Below are positions 1 to 6,163 of a stretch of DNA of 9,841 bases, piece after piece. Below the pieces are notes generated by a model, which was given only the letters and a program-made list of their open reading frames with translations, was not told where the DNA came from and ran no database searches. The DNA comes from Eshraghiella sp045542375 (GTDB taxonomy: Bacteria; Bacillota; Clostridia; Lachnospirales; Lachnospiraceae). The position numbers and the translations under genes are program-made. Numbering within the stretch: the first letter of the stretch is position 1; every line of letters begins with the position of its first letter. Location: assembly GCA_045542375.1 (NCBI GenBank), contig JAZQKW010000016.1, forward strand, positions 1-9,841. The letters are read 5' to 3'.

Positions 1-83
1 GTTCCCTGTTTTGCTGAAATAATTTTGTCTTTTACAAAGTTACATGCCACTCCGAATGGTTTTATGGGCGCACAGTCATCCAT
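1..83 (-). CDS. Partial N-terminus of an unidentified protein
   Basis: A minus-strand frame opens with ATG at 83-81 and stays open to the left edge, giving about 27 residues beginning MDDCAPIKPFGVACNFV. An AGGA element (minus strand of 92-95) lies 8 nt before the ATG, a plausible ribosome binding site, and a TATAAT box lies further upstream at 151-156. This places it divergent from the flippase gene. The fragment is too short for me to recognise a family, so no function is offered. The alternative is a fortuitous open frame in an intergenic region. The combination of a start codon, a spaced Shine-Dalgarno element and a -10 box favours a real gene. Confidence 0.45.
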   Translation of the reverse strand, partial: MDDCAPIKPFGVACNFVKDKIISAKQG

Positions 84-150
84 ATCAAAAATCCTATTTT
101 GTCACAGAAACAGTGCAATATGCTTATTAAACGACGGTCTGCACTACGGG

Positions 151-179
151 ATTATAAAGTAATTTATTTTTTAATTGAA
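151..179 (-). promoter_or_regulatory. Candidate sigma-A promoter for the left-edge gene
   Basis: On the minus strand a perfect TATAAT is read from 156 to 151. Seventeen bases upstream (174-179) the hexamer reads TTCAAT, only 3/6 matches to TTGACA, so the -35 is weak. The -35 area overlaps that of the flippase promoter on the other strand. The -10 is the main evidence. Confidence 0.35.
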
Positions 180-203
180 AAATGAAAATACTAGGGGTAT
201 AGT
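175..203 (+). promoter_or_regulatory. Sigma-A promoter of the SpoVB/MurJ-like gene
   Basis: TTGAAA (175-180) and TATAGT (198-203) are separated by exactly 17 bp. They lie 32 bp upstream of the TTG start, which predicts transcription starting near 210 and a leader of about 25 nt that still contains the AGGAG site. Confidence 0.7.
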
Positions 204-223
204 AGTATTGATACATTTTAAGC

Positions 224-228
224 AGGAG
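224..228 (+). promoter_or_regulatory. Ribosome binding site that decides the TTG start
   Basis: AGGAG at 224-228 sits 7 nt before TTG at 236-238. The first in-frame ATG is codon 30, already inside the first membrane helix, so this site supports the TTG start. Confidence 0.75.
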
Positions 229-235
229 AAATATT

Positions 236-1864
236 TTGGCTACTAACAATAAATCAGATAACAACATAATCAAGCAGGGTACTATTCTTGCAGTAGCTTC
301 CGTTATTTCACGAATTATCGGTATGCTTTACAGAAGTCCTATGTCTGCCGCCATTGGCGACGAAGGAAATGCCCTTTACAGTTTTGCTTTTGAAATATAC
401 TCCATAGCACTGATTCTTTCTTCTTACAGCATGCCACTTGCAGTGTCTAAGTTACTCTCAGCAAGATTCGCCAAGAAAGAATATCGCAACGGAATGAAGA
501 CTTTGTACTTCTCAATGATTTTTTCATTGATATCGGGTACGGTTATGACACTTTTAATTTTCTTCGGTGCAGGCTTTATAGAAAAAGTTTCCGGATATGC
601 CGGAGTTGCTGTTCCGTTAAGAGTATTGTCACCTACCATACTGGTCGTTGCCATTGTGGGTACGTTAAGAGGTTTTTTCCAAAGCCGTTCGACTATGATG
701 CCTACAGCGGTATCACAGTTAATTGAACAGATAGTTAATGCACTGGTAAGTATAATCGCCGCCTTTATATTTGTTAAAATATTTTCATCGGATTTTAACA
801 AAGCAAGATGGGGTGCAGCAGGCGGAACCTTAGGTACACTTTTCGGTGCCATATCAAGTCTCTGCTTCCTCATATTCCTGTATGTGATTTACAAGCCTAG
901 AATGATGAAGCATGTAAGGCATGACAAGCACGGACTTACGGTTTCCAATGGTGAAATTATTAAATCCCTTGTATTCACCATTGTACCTGTTATATTAAGT
1001 CAGACCGTATATCAGGCAATCGGTGTTATCGACGGATTTATGTTCGGTAATATGTATGCAGGTGAATCCAAGCAGGTTCTTTACGGAATATACAGTTCCA
1101 AATACCGTTTAATGGTTAATATTCCTAATGCGATTTCCTCAGCCCTTGCATCATCAATGATACCGACATTGGTCTCATTGTTCACATTGGGTAAGTTCGT
1201 GGAATTCAAGGAACGACTTGCATCAACCATTAAATTCAACATGATTATTGCTTTTCCTTGTGCAATGGGACTTTCAGCATTATCAACAAGACTTATGGTG
1301 TTGCTGTTTCCTACAACGGAAACGGTTTTATCAGGCAAGCTCCTTTTGTACGGTTCAATAGCCGTTGTATTTTATGCCCTGTCCACTGCCACTAACGCAG
1401 CACTTCAGGGAAGGGACAAGATGCGTCTCCCTGTTATACATGCGTCAATTTCATTGGCTATACACATTGCATTGGTTGCTTTGCTTCTTAAATTCACCAA
1501 CCTTGGGGTATACGCCCTTGTAATAGGCAACATAACTTATCCACTTGTGGTATGTATCCTTAACTGGTATGCCATCAGTAAGCATCGTTACAAGCAGGAA
1601 ATCCGCACAACCTTCTTAGTCCCTGCGGCAGCATCAGTGGTTATGTGGGCTGTCACATATATTTTAAATGTGCTTTTAGGCAAAATATTACCAGCCAACT
1701 ATTTTGTGAATGCTTTTGTAACAGTAATTCTAATCGTGCTGGCAGTTATAATTTATTTTGTTCTTATCTTCCTTTTCAAGGGATTAACAAGAGAAGAACT
1801 GAAAGAATTCCCAATGGGAATGCGAATTGCAAGACTTGCAACCAAACTTAAGATACTGAAATAA
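236..1864 (+). CDS. SpoVB/MurJ-like polysaccharide or lipid flippase (MVF/MATE fold)
   Basis: This is a 542-residue polytopic membrane protein of the oligosaccharidyl-lipid/polysaccharide exporter group, which includes stage V sporulation protein B and MurJ-type lipid II flippases. The family moves undecaprenyl-linked envelope precursors across the cytoplasmic membrane. The N-terminus (about residues 10-45) shows the usual opening of the family: KQGT followed by a helix ending in ISRIIGMLYRSP. About 14 hydrophobic segments follow to the C-terminus, and the length fits the family. The start is TTG with AGGAG 7 nt upstream. The gene stands alone: a promoter lies in front of it and a terminator hairpin follows 3 bp after the stop. 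Whether it serves spore cortex synthesis, general peptidoglycan synthesis or another polysaccharide cannot be decided from the sequence, because Clostridia often carry several paralogues. The family call is firm and the substrate is open. Confidence 0.9.
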   Translation: MATNNKSDNNIIKQGTILAVASVISRIIGMLYRSPMSAAIGDEGNALYSFAFEIYSIALILSSYSMPLAVSKLLSARFAKKEYRNGMKTLYFSMIFSLISGTVMTLLIFFGAGFIEKVSGYAGVAVPLRVLSPTILVVAIVGTLRGFFQSRSTMMPTAVSQLIEQIVNALVSIIAAFIFVKIFSSDFNKARWGAAGGTLGTLFGAISSLCFLIFLYVIYKPRMMKHVRHDKHGLTVSNGEIIKSLVFTIVPVILSQTVYQAIGVIDGFMFGNMYAGESKQVLYGIYSSKYRLMVNIPNAISSALASSMIPTLVSLFTLGKFVEFKERLASTIKFNMIIAFPCAMGLSALSTRLMVLLFPTTETVLSGKLLLYGSIAVVFYALSTATNAALQGRDKMRLPVIHASISLAIHIALVALLLKFTNLGVYALVIGNITYPLVVCILNWYAISKHRYKQEIRTTFLVPAAASVVMWAVTYILNVLLGKILPANYFVNAFVTVILIVLAVIIYFVLIFLFKGLTREELKEFPMGMRIARLATKLKILK

Positions 1865-1867
1865 AAT

Positions 1868-1908
1868 TACCGGAGATTGTGATATACACATTCTCCGGTA
1901 TGTTGTTT
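1868..1908. terminator. Bidirectional Rho-independent terminator between convergent genes
   Basis: TACCGGAGA (1868-1876) pairs perfectly with TCTCCGGTA (1892-1900). After one T-T mismatch the stem continues with TGTG/CACA (1878-1881 with 1887-1890) around an ATATA loop. On the plus strand a T-rich tail follows (TGTTGTTT). On the minus strand the stem is followed by ATTTTAT. It can therefore serve both the flippase gene and the convergent 1907-2482 gene. Confidence 0.85.
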
Positions 1909-2482
1909 ATTTGTTAAATTGTTCTAAGAGTTTCTGGTTCTCATATTCGAGAACTACCGCCGCTTCTTCGGCATTAGTGGCAGGTGCTACAACGATATAA
2001 TCACAATCATCATATCTCAATATTACCTTTTTGAAATTATCAAGCTCATTCATAGTACCAAGTAAATAATTTCTTTGTTCCTCAACATCAAAATAGCTCA
2101 ATGCCAGTATGTGCTGGTTATTATTAACACCGCTAGCTGTATCTACTCTGATTATCCCTGTATCAAACATTAAATCTTTTTTGTCTGAATCTTTTACAGC
2201 TACAGAATATGTATATTTTCTGATTTTTTTAGAAAAACGCCCTCTATAAACCCATTCTCCTTTAATTTCCACAACGCAGTTACCAACATACTCTCTCTCT
2301 TTATTGAGTATTACTCCTGAATGTGTAACAGAAAAACTTTCTTTCCTTTCTCCTCTTATTACCCAAAATACAAGACCACATATAGCAATAATTCCAATGC
2401 CTATAAGAATAGCAAAAAAATCTTTTTTTCGTTCCCGTTTTTTCTCATATTGCTCACGTGGTAATATTTTTTCTTTTTTCAT
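1907..2482 (-). CDS. Small single-pass membrane protein, unknown function
   Basis: I do not recognise a family for this 191-residue protein. It has a very basic N-terminus (residues 1-20, rich in K, R and E) followed by one hydrophobic helix at about 22-43, then a polar domain of about 148 residues. The positive-inside rule would place the N-terminus in the cytoplasm and the polar domain outside, with the helix acting as an uncleaved signal anchor. The outer domain alternates short hydrophobic and charged stretches typical of beta structure, has two cysteines (GNCVV and YDDCDY) and ends in a glutamate/glutamine-rich helix. The start is supported by AGGAGG (2488-2493) 5 nt before the ATG. It lies 101 bp downstream of fliB on the same strand, so read-through from that operon is possible, though it may have its own promoter. 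Confidence 0.75.
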   Translation of the reverse strand: MKKEKILPREQYEKKRERKKDFFAILIGIGIIAICGLVFWVIRGERKESFSVTHSGVILNKEREYVGNCVVEIKGEWVYRGRFSKKIRKYTYSVAVKDSDKKDLMFDTGIIRVDTASGVNNNQHILALSYFDVEEQRNYLLGTMNELDNFKKVILRYDDCDYIVVAPATNAEEAAVVLEYENQKLLEQFNK

Positions 2483-2527
2483 AGTCTCCTCCTTACTGTA
2501 TATTTACAATCCACTTATTTCATCGAC

Positions 2528-2536
2528 ATTGTACCA
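2528..2536 (-). promoter_or_regulatory. Candidate extended -10 promoter for the 1907-2482 gene
   Basis: The minus strand reads TGGTACAAT here, an extended -10 (TGn plus TACAAT), 45 bp upstream of the ATG. No good -35 is seen at 16-18 bp, so the call rests on the extended -10 alone. Confidence 0.35.
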
Positions 2537-2583
2537 CTTAACTCTACCGACGTACATATCAATAATCACAGATATGTATTAAA

Positions 2584-3738
2584 TTATCTATTGTTAAACT
2601 GCATAAGTCTCACCAGATTTTTCGGCAGAAAACGCCTCTTTTTAGCGAAGGCTTTGCACAACGATTCGAAATTTTCTTCCGAATGTTCCACCTCTCTTGA
2701 ATAGAGATGAGCCACATGCACCCTGTCATCATAATCAAGCTTCTTGCCTTTGCGATACCACTCTGATGCAAGACACTGATATATAACAAGAGTACTGATT
2801 ACACCCATCTTCACCTTGGTAAGTACATCCCTGTCAAAAACAGCCTTAAGAAAATACCTGTACACAAAATAAGTGATTATATTTTCAAGCTCATATTCCT
2901 TATCTGCATACTCTTTTGTAAACTCCTTAAGTATGCCGGCAAAATCACCATAATACATATTTTCATACAGACGGTCAATCATTTCCGGCCATTCTTTTTT
3001 GATAATTACCTGCTTTAGATATGTAAAAAATATGCCTTTGTAATTCTCGATTATATCCGTTGTATCGCTTTTTTCCCTATGCACCGCATCAAGACATTTG
3101 TCCATATATTCCTTGGTGTATAATGCTATTACTTCCGCAATCCCTGCAGGCTTTTTAATCTTCTTCTGTAAATCAAGTGAAAAATACATAAGCAAGGTCA
3201 TACGATCCCAGATGTTATAATTTCTGTCCCATATAATGCTATATGCTTTGTCCCTTGCTTTTACCAGTGCAAAATATAACTCCGCATCTATATTGTTAAT
3301 TGACGGAAACGAATTCTCATCCTCGTACTCATCAAAGCCCGGTGTTCTGTTGTCCTTAAGTATAAGCTCTGCTGCCGTTATACAAGATAAAGCAATACCT
3401 GTTTCCCTAACGTTACCAAATTCACAGTGATACCTTGGGTACTGGTCACAGGTCACGCATAAAGCCTCTTCTCCAAGCTCTGCATACAAATCACAGAGAT
3501 TATTATCATTAAGAAACGGACAGCGACCGTCAGGACGTATCCTAAATTGCCCTTCTGCGCCTTTTTTGCCATCAACCATAACAGACTTAAGCCTGTCCCC
3601 AAAAGAGCCTTTAATGGTCTTGTAGTAAGCGTAGGAGGCATCATCCACGTCTACCTGCCACCCTGCGCAGCATGTATCCGTACATCGTTCCGCTATGCAC
3701 TTAAACTCCTTGTAATAATCAGGAACTCTTATTTTCAT
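2584..3738 (-). CDS. fliB: FliB-type flagellin lysine-N-methylase
   Basis: This 384-residue protein resembles flagellin lysine-N-methylases, which methylate lysine side chains on flagellin; the Salmonella FliB is of similar size. The family hallmark is a cysteine-rich N-terminus, seen here as C14, C19, C23 and C24 (in CTDTCCAGW), then C73 (GRCPFL), C82 (NLCDLY), C94, C97, C105 and C119, with the typical YPR at 100-102. These cysteines are thought to bind a metal or iron-sulfur centre in this family. The remainder is mostly helical with aromatic and basic residues. The start codon overlaps the stop of the chemoreceptor-like gene in an ATGA, so the two are translationally coupled, which supports a motility setting. 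No flagellin or other flagellar gene is in the window, so the actual substrate is inferred from the family. No strong terminator follows. Confidence 0.82.
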   Translation of the reverse strand: MKIRVPDYYKEFKCIAERCTDTCCAGWQVDVDDASYAYYKTIKGSFGDRLKSVMVDGKKGAEGQFRIRPDGRCPFLNDNNLCDLYAELGEEALCVTCDQYPRYHCEFGNVRETGIALSCITAAELILKDNRTPGFDEYEDENSFPSINNIDAELYFALVKARDKAYSIIWDRNYNIWDRMTLLMYFSLDLQKKIKKPAGIAEVIALYTKEYMDKCLDAVHREKSDTTDIIENYKGIFFTYLKQVIIKKEWPEMIDRLYENMYYGDFAGILKEFTKEYADKEYELENIITYFVYRYFLKAVFDRDVLTKVKMGVISTLVIYQCLASEWYRKGKKLDYDDRVHVAHLYSREVEHSEENFESLCKAFAKKRRFLPKNLVRLMQFNNR

Positions 3739-4904
3739 ATATACCTCTCTATTTCCTCTACCGCATCAGCCAGTTCCTTGGCTAACTGTGCAGTTTTCTC
3801 CGTTCTTCGAAGATTCTGTTCACCAATCTCATAAATATCCTTTCCCTCTTTTATACAGGTTGTTCCAACCGATGCAATGGCATTGATGCTCTGAATAAGC
3901 TCATCACCAGACTTTTCAATACCTGCAAGTTCTCTTCTAATCATAGAAAAACTCTCATACAGATCATTGAACCTTTCACTAAGCTGGTCATAGCTGTTCT
4001 TAGAATACTCAATCATTGCATTTTCCTGCCCAATATGGTCTGACATTGCGCCTATATACTTATCCGCAGTCTCCGCACCATACTGAAGCTCTGTAGCGAT
4101 AACATCTATTTCGTCGGTAAGCGTTCTCGTCTTATCTGATAAGCCTCTTAACTCCTCGCCGGCAACAACAAAGCCTCTGCCGGCAGTTCCCGCTCTTGAA
4201 CATTCAACTGTTACATTAAGAGACAGAAGTCCTGCCTGAGAGGATATCTCGTTTATCTTCTTAGTCTTTTCCTTCAATCTGCCAATCTTGTCAACGAAGT
4301 CAGAAAGTGTCCTTCTCATAGCCACATTGGTGTCCGTCATGGTTGCAGAAGTGTTCTTAAGTGCTCTTACACTATCGTTACCACCGGCTATTATTTTCAA
4401 AGATTCTCTTGCCATTTCTGTCATTGCATGAGTCTTGGAACCTGCTTTGGCAACTGTTTTCTTAATATTGTAAGCAGCCTTCGTCTGTGCATCTGATTCT
4501 TCCTGTAATACATCTCCTGTGTTCTTGATATCCTCAAGGCTGGGAGCCAGCTTAACCAGAGCATCCTCAATCTCTGCGATAAGATAAAATAATTTTCCGG
4601 AATCCTCTTTAACCTTCATTCCGAGCTTCATAACTGAATCAAGAGCGTCCGATGTTCTCAGATGTCTCCTGGACAGAAATTCTATATGTCTTTTCTTGGA
4701 TTTATGCTCAAGCAATACAGCAATCCCGCCTACAACGACAAAAATTACCGCACCAATTATACGCATCACTACATCTCCGGGTTCCTCTTCTCTTCCAAGA
4801 GAAGCAATGCTTCCATAAAACATAAGCACCACGCCACCCATAACGCATATAAGCAACAATATTAAAATAGCGGGATTAACCCTGAAAATTTTCTTCTCCG
4901 TCAT
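3735..4904 (-). CDS. Membrane-anchored methyl-accepting chemotaxis-like protein without an evident sensory domain
   Basis: This 389-residue protein resembles the cytoplasmic signalling part of chemoreceptors, which form long coiled-coil hairpins that control CheA through CheW. Two membrane helices (about 12-34 and 48-66) are separated by only about 13 residues, so there is no room for an extracellular ligand domain, and no clear HAMP domain is seen. Heptad-rich helices fill 75-389. The hairpin tip is recognisable at about 218-250: LN at 229-230, E234, R237-A-G, then GRGF at 242-245. It departs from the usual consensus at several positions, including S222, G225, V231, T232 and T240 (see findings). 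AGGAGG-like GGAGG (4911-4915) sits 6 nt before the ATG. The stop overlaps the fliB start by 4 nt. It may be a specialised or degenerate receptor, or a coiled-coil signalling protein outside the canonical chemotaxis array. Confidence 0.8.
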   Translation of the reverse strand: MTEKKIFRVNPAILILLLICVMGGVVLMFYGSIASLGREEEPGDVVMRIIGAVIFVVVGGIAVLLEHKSKKRHIEFLSRRHLRTSDALDSVMKLGMKVKEDSGKLFYLIAEIEDALVKLAPSLEDIKNTGDVLQEESDAQTKAAYNIKKTVAKAGSKTHAMTEMARESLKIIAGGNDSVRALKNTSATMTDTNVAMRRTLSDFVDKIGRLKEKTKKINEISSQAGLLSLNVTVECSRAGTAGRGFVVAGEELRGLSDKTRTLTDEIDVIATELQYGAETADKYIGAMSDHIGQENAMIEYSKNSYDQLSERFNDLYESFSMIRRELAGIEKSGDELIQSINAIASVGTTCIKEGKDIYEIGEQNLRRTEKTAQLAKELADAVEEIERYI

Positions 4905-4934
4905 CTAATTCCTCCGCATTTAAAGCCTGTGCTA

Positions 4935-4963
4935 ATTATACTAAAAAAGTATTTTCATTGCAA
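4935..4963 (-). promoter_or_regulatory. Sigma-A promoter of the chemoreceptor-fliB operon
   Basis: On the minus strand TTGCAA (4963-4958), a 17-bp spacer and a perfect TATAAT (4940-4935) form a strong candidate promoter 30 bp upstream of the ATG. The -35 hexamer is palindromic and is also the -35 of the divergent DUF4317 promoter. Confidence 0.75.
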
Positions 4964-4986
4964 TTAATATCCTTTTGTTTTATACT
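4958..4986 (+). promoter_or_regulatory. Sigma-A promoter of the DUF4317 gene
   Basis: TTGCAA (4958-4963), a 17-bp spacer and TATACT (4981-4986) lie 34 bp upstream of the ATG, predicting a leader of about 28 nt that keeps the AAGGA ribosome binding site (5008-5012). The -35 is shared with the opposite promoter. Confidence 0.75.
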
Positions 4987-5020
4987 TTTATAAGTATTAT
5001 TTACGATAAGGAAGTACACA

Positions 5021-6145
5021 ATGAACAAGAAAGAAATCTCAGAAATCAAAAAATTATTTACTAACGAAAGATGCTGCATCTCACGAATCTGCGGATGCTA
5101 TGTTGATGGTAACAAGAACAAAATAACCACCTTCAAGGATGCTTTTCTCTCACTGCCTGATGAAGAAATCTACAAGTATTTTTCCATATTCCGTGCATCT
5201 CTTTCCGGAAGTATTGGCAAGAATCTTATGAACATGGAATTCCCTCTTGAGACAGAGATGGCGGGAGGCAGTCAGGATTTCCTTATGAAGCTGAGAGACA
5301 GTCATCTTAAGGATGATGAGCTTCTTGAACTGTTTTATAACAAGATTATTGATAACTATGTATATGGCGAGAATTATCTGATTCTCCTCATTGATGCCAG
5401 CTATGACGTACCGGGCAAATCAAGTGACGGTTTGGAAATGGATGATGCATCGGATTACGTATATGAACATATTCTCTGCTCAATATGTCCTGTTAATCTC
5501 TCCAAGGAGGGACTTTGCTATAATGCAGAGACCAATTCTTTTGAAAACAGAATCAGAGACTGGATTGTAGAGAATCCGGAACACGCATTCCTCTTCCCTG
5601 CATTCAACGACCGCAACACAGACATACATAATATTCTGTACTACAGCCGTAACAGCGAAACAGTACAGTCTGATTTTATTGATGGTGTATTGGGATGCGT
5701 TACCCCTATGACTTATAAGAATCAGAAGGAAACCTTTACAGAAGTAATAACTGAAGTTCTTGGTGAAGAATGTAATTTTGAGACGGTTAAGAATTTTCAA
5801 GAGAACCTTAACAGTTTTATTGATGTAAAAAAAGAACAGCCTGACCCGGTTGTCCTCGATAAGACCGATGTAAGAAAGCTTCTCGAAACAAGTGGTATCA
5901 GCAATGAGCAGATAACAGAATTCGATACTCATTACGACAATACCGCAGGAAGTACCACAAGCTTTATGGCATCAACAGTTGCAAGCTCTAAGACCTTTGA
6001 GGTTAAGACTCCTCAGGTTGTCATCAAAGTAGACAACGACCGTACAGACCTTATTGAGACAAGACAGATTGATGGCAAGACATACATTATGATAGAAGTT
6101 ACCGACCAGGTAGAAGTAAACGGAATTACAGTGAGACCACTGTAA
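5021..6145 (+). CDS. DUF4317 family protein, function unknown
   Basis: This 374-residue soluble, acidic-looking protein matches from memory the DUF4317 family found in Clostridia; no biochemical role is known to me. The N-terminus carries a cysteine cluster, C18, C19, C24 and C26, in the stretch RCCISRICGCYVDG, which I recall as the typical family opening. The middle (about 85-235) is mixed alpha/beta and includes YGENYLILLIDASYDVPG. A serine/threonine-rich linker (about 311-327) leads to a short C-terminal beta-rich part ending ITVRPL. There is no signal peptide or membrane helix, so it should be cytoplasmic. AAGGA (5008-5012) precedes the ATG. It is monocistronic, with its own promoter and a hairpin at its stop codon. 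It is divergent from the chemoreceptor-fliB operon through a shared -35 element, which hints at linked or opposed expression but does not prove a functional link. Confidence 0.85.
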   Translation: MNKKEISEIKKLFTNERCCISRICGCYVDGNKNKITTFKDAFLSLPDEEIYKYFSIFRASLSGSIGKNLMNMEFPLETEMAGGSQDFLMKLRDSHLKDDELLELFYNKIIDNYVYGENYLILLIDASYDVPGKSSDGLEMDDASDYVYEHILCSICPVNLSKEGLCYNAETNSFENRIRDWIVENPEHAFLFPAFNDRNTDIHNILYYSRNSETVQSDFIDGVLGCVTPMTYKNQKETFTEVITEVLGEECNFETVKNFQENLNSFIDVKKEQPDPVVLDKTDVRKLLETSGISNEQITEFDTHYDNTAGSTTSFMASTVASSKTFEVKTPQVVIKVDNDRTDLIETRQIDGKTYIMIEVTDQVEVNGITVRPL

Positions 6146-6150
6146 TTCCG
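6121..6150. terminator. Hairpin terminator overlapping the DUF4317 stop codon
   Basis: CGGAATTACAGT (6121-6132) pairs perfectly with ACTGTAATTCCG (6139-6150), 12 bp, with a 6-nt loop GAGACC that could add one G-C pair. The plus strand continues TCTCTTTATATC and the minus strand TTTACTTCTA, both moderately T-rich, so it may stop transcription from both convergent genes. The stop codon TAA (6143-6145) lies in the right arm. Confidence 0.75.
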
Positions 6151-6163
6151 TCTCTTTATATCA

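Noticed and set aside
112..145. Inverted repeat AGTGCA/TGCACT as an operator between the left divergent promoters
   Set aside because: Only six bases per arm and a 22-bp gap; too weak to call without comparative support.
424..873. Minus-strand open frame of about 149 codons inside the flippase gene
   Set aside because: The complementary frame is clearly a conserved membrane protein; the antisense product shows no recognisable domain.
2553..2578. Inverted repeat TACATATC/GATATGTA downstream of fliB
   Set aside because: The stem is 8 bp of mostly A-T pairs with a 10-nt loop, and the minus strand continues with CGTCGG instead of a T-tract, so it is not a credible terminator.
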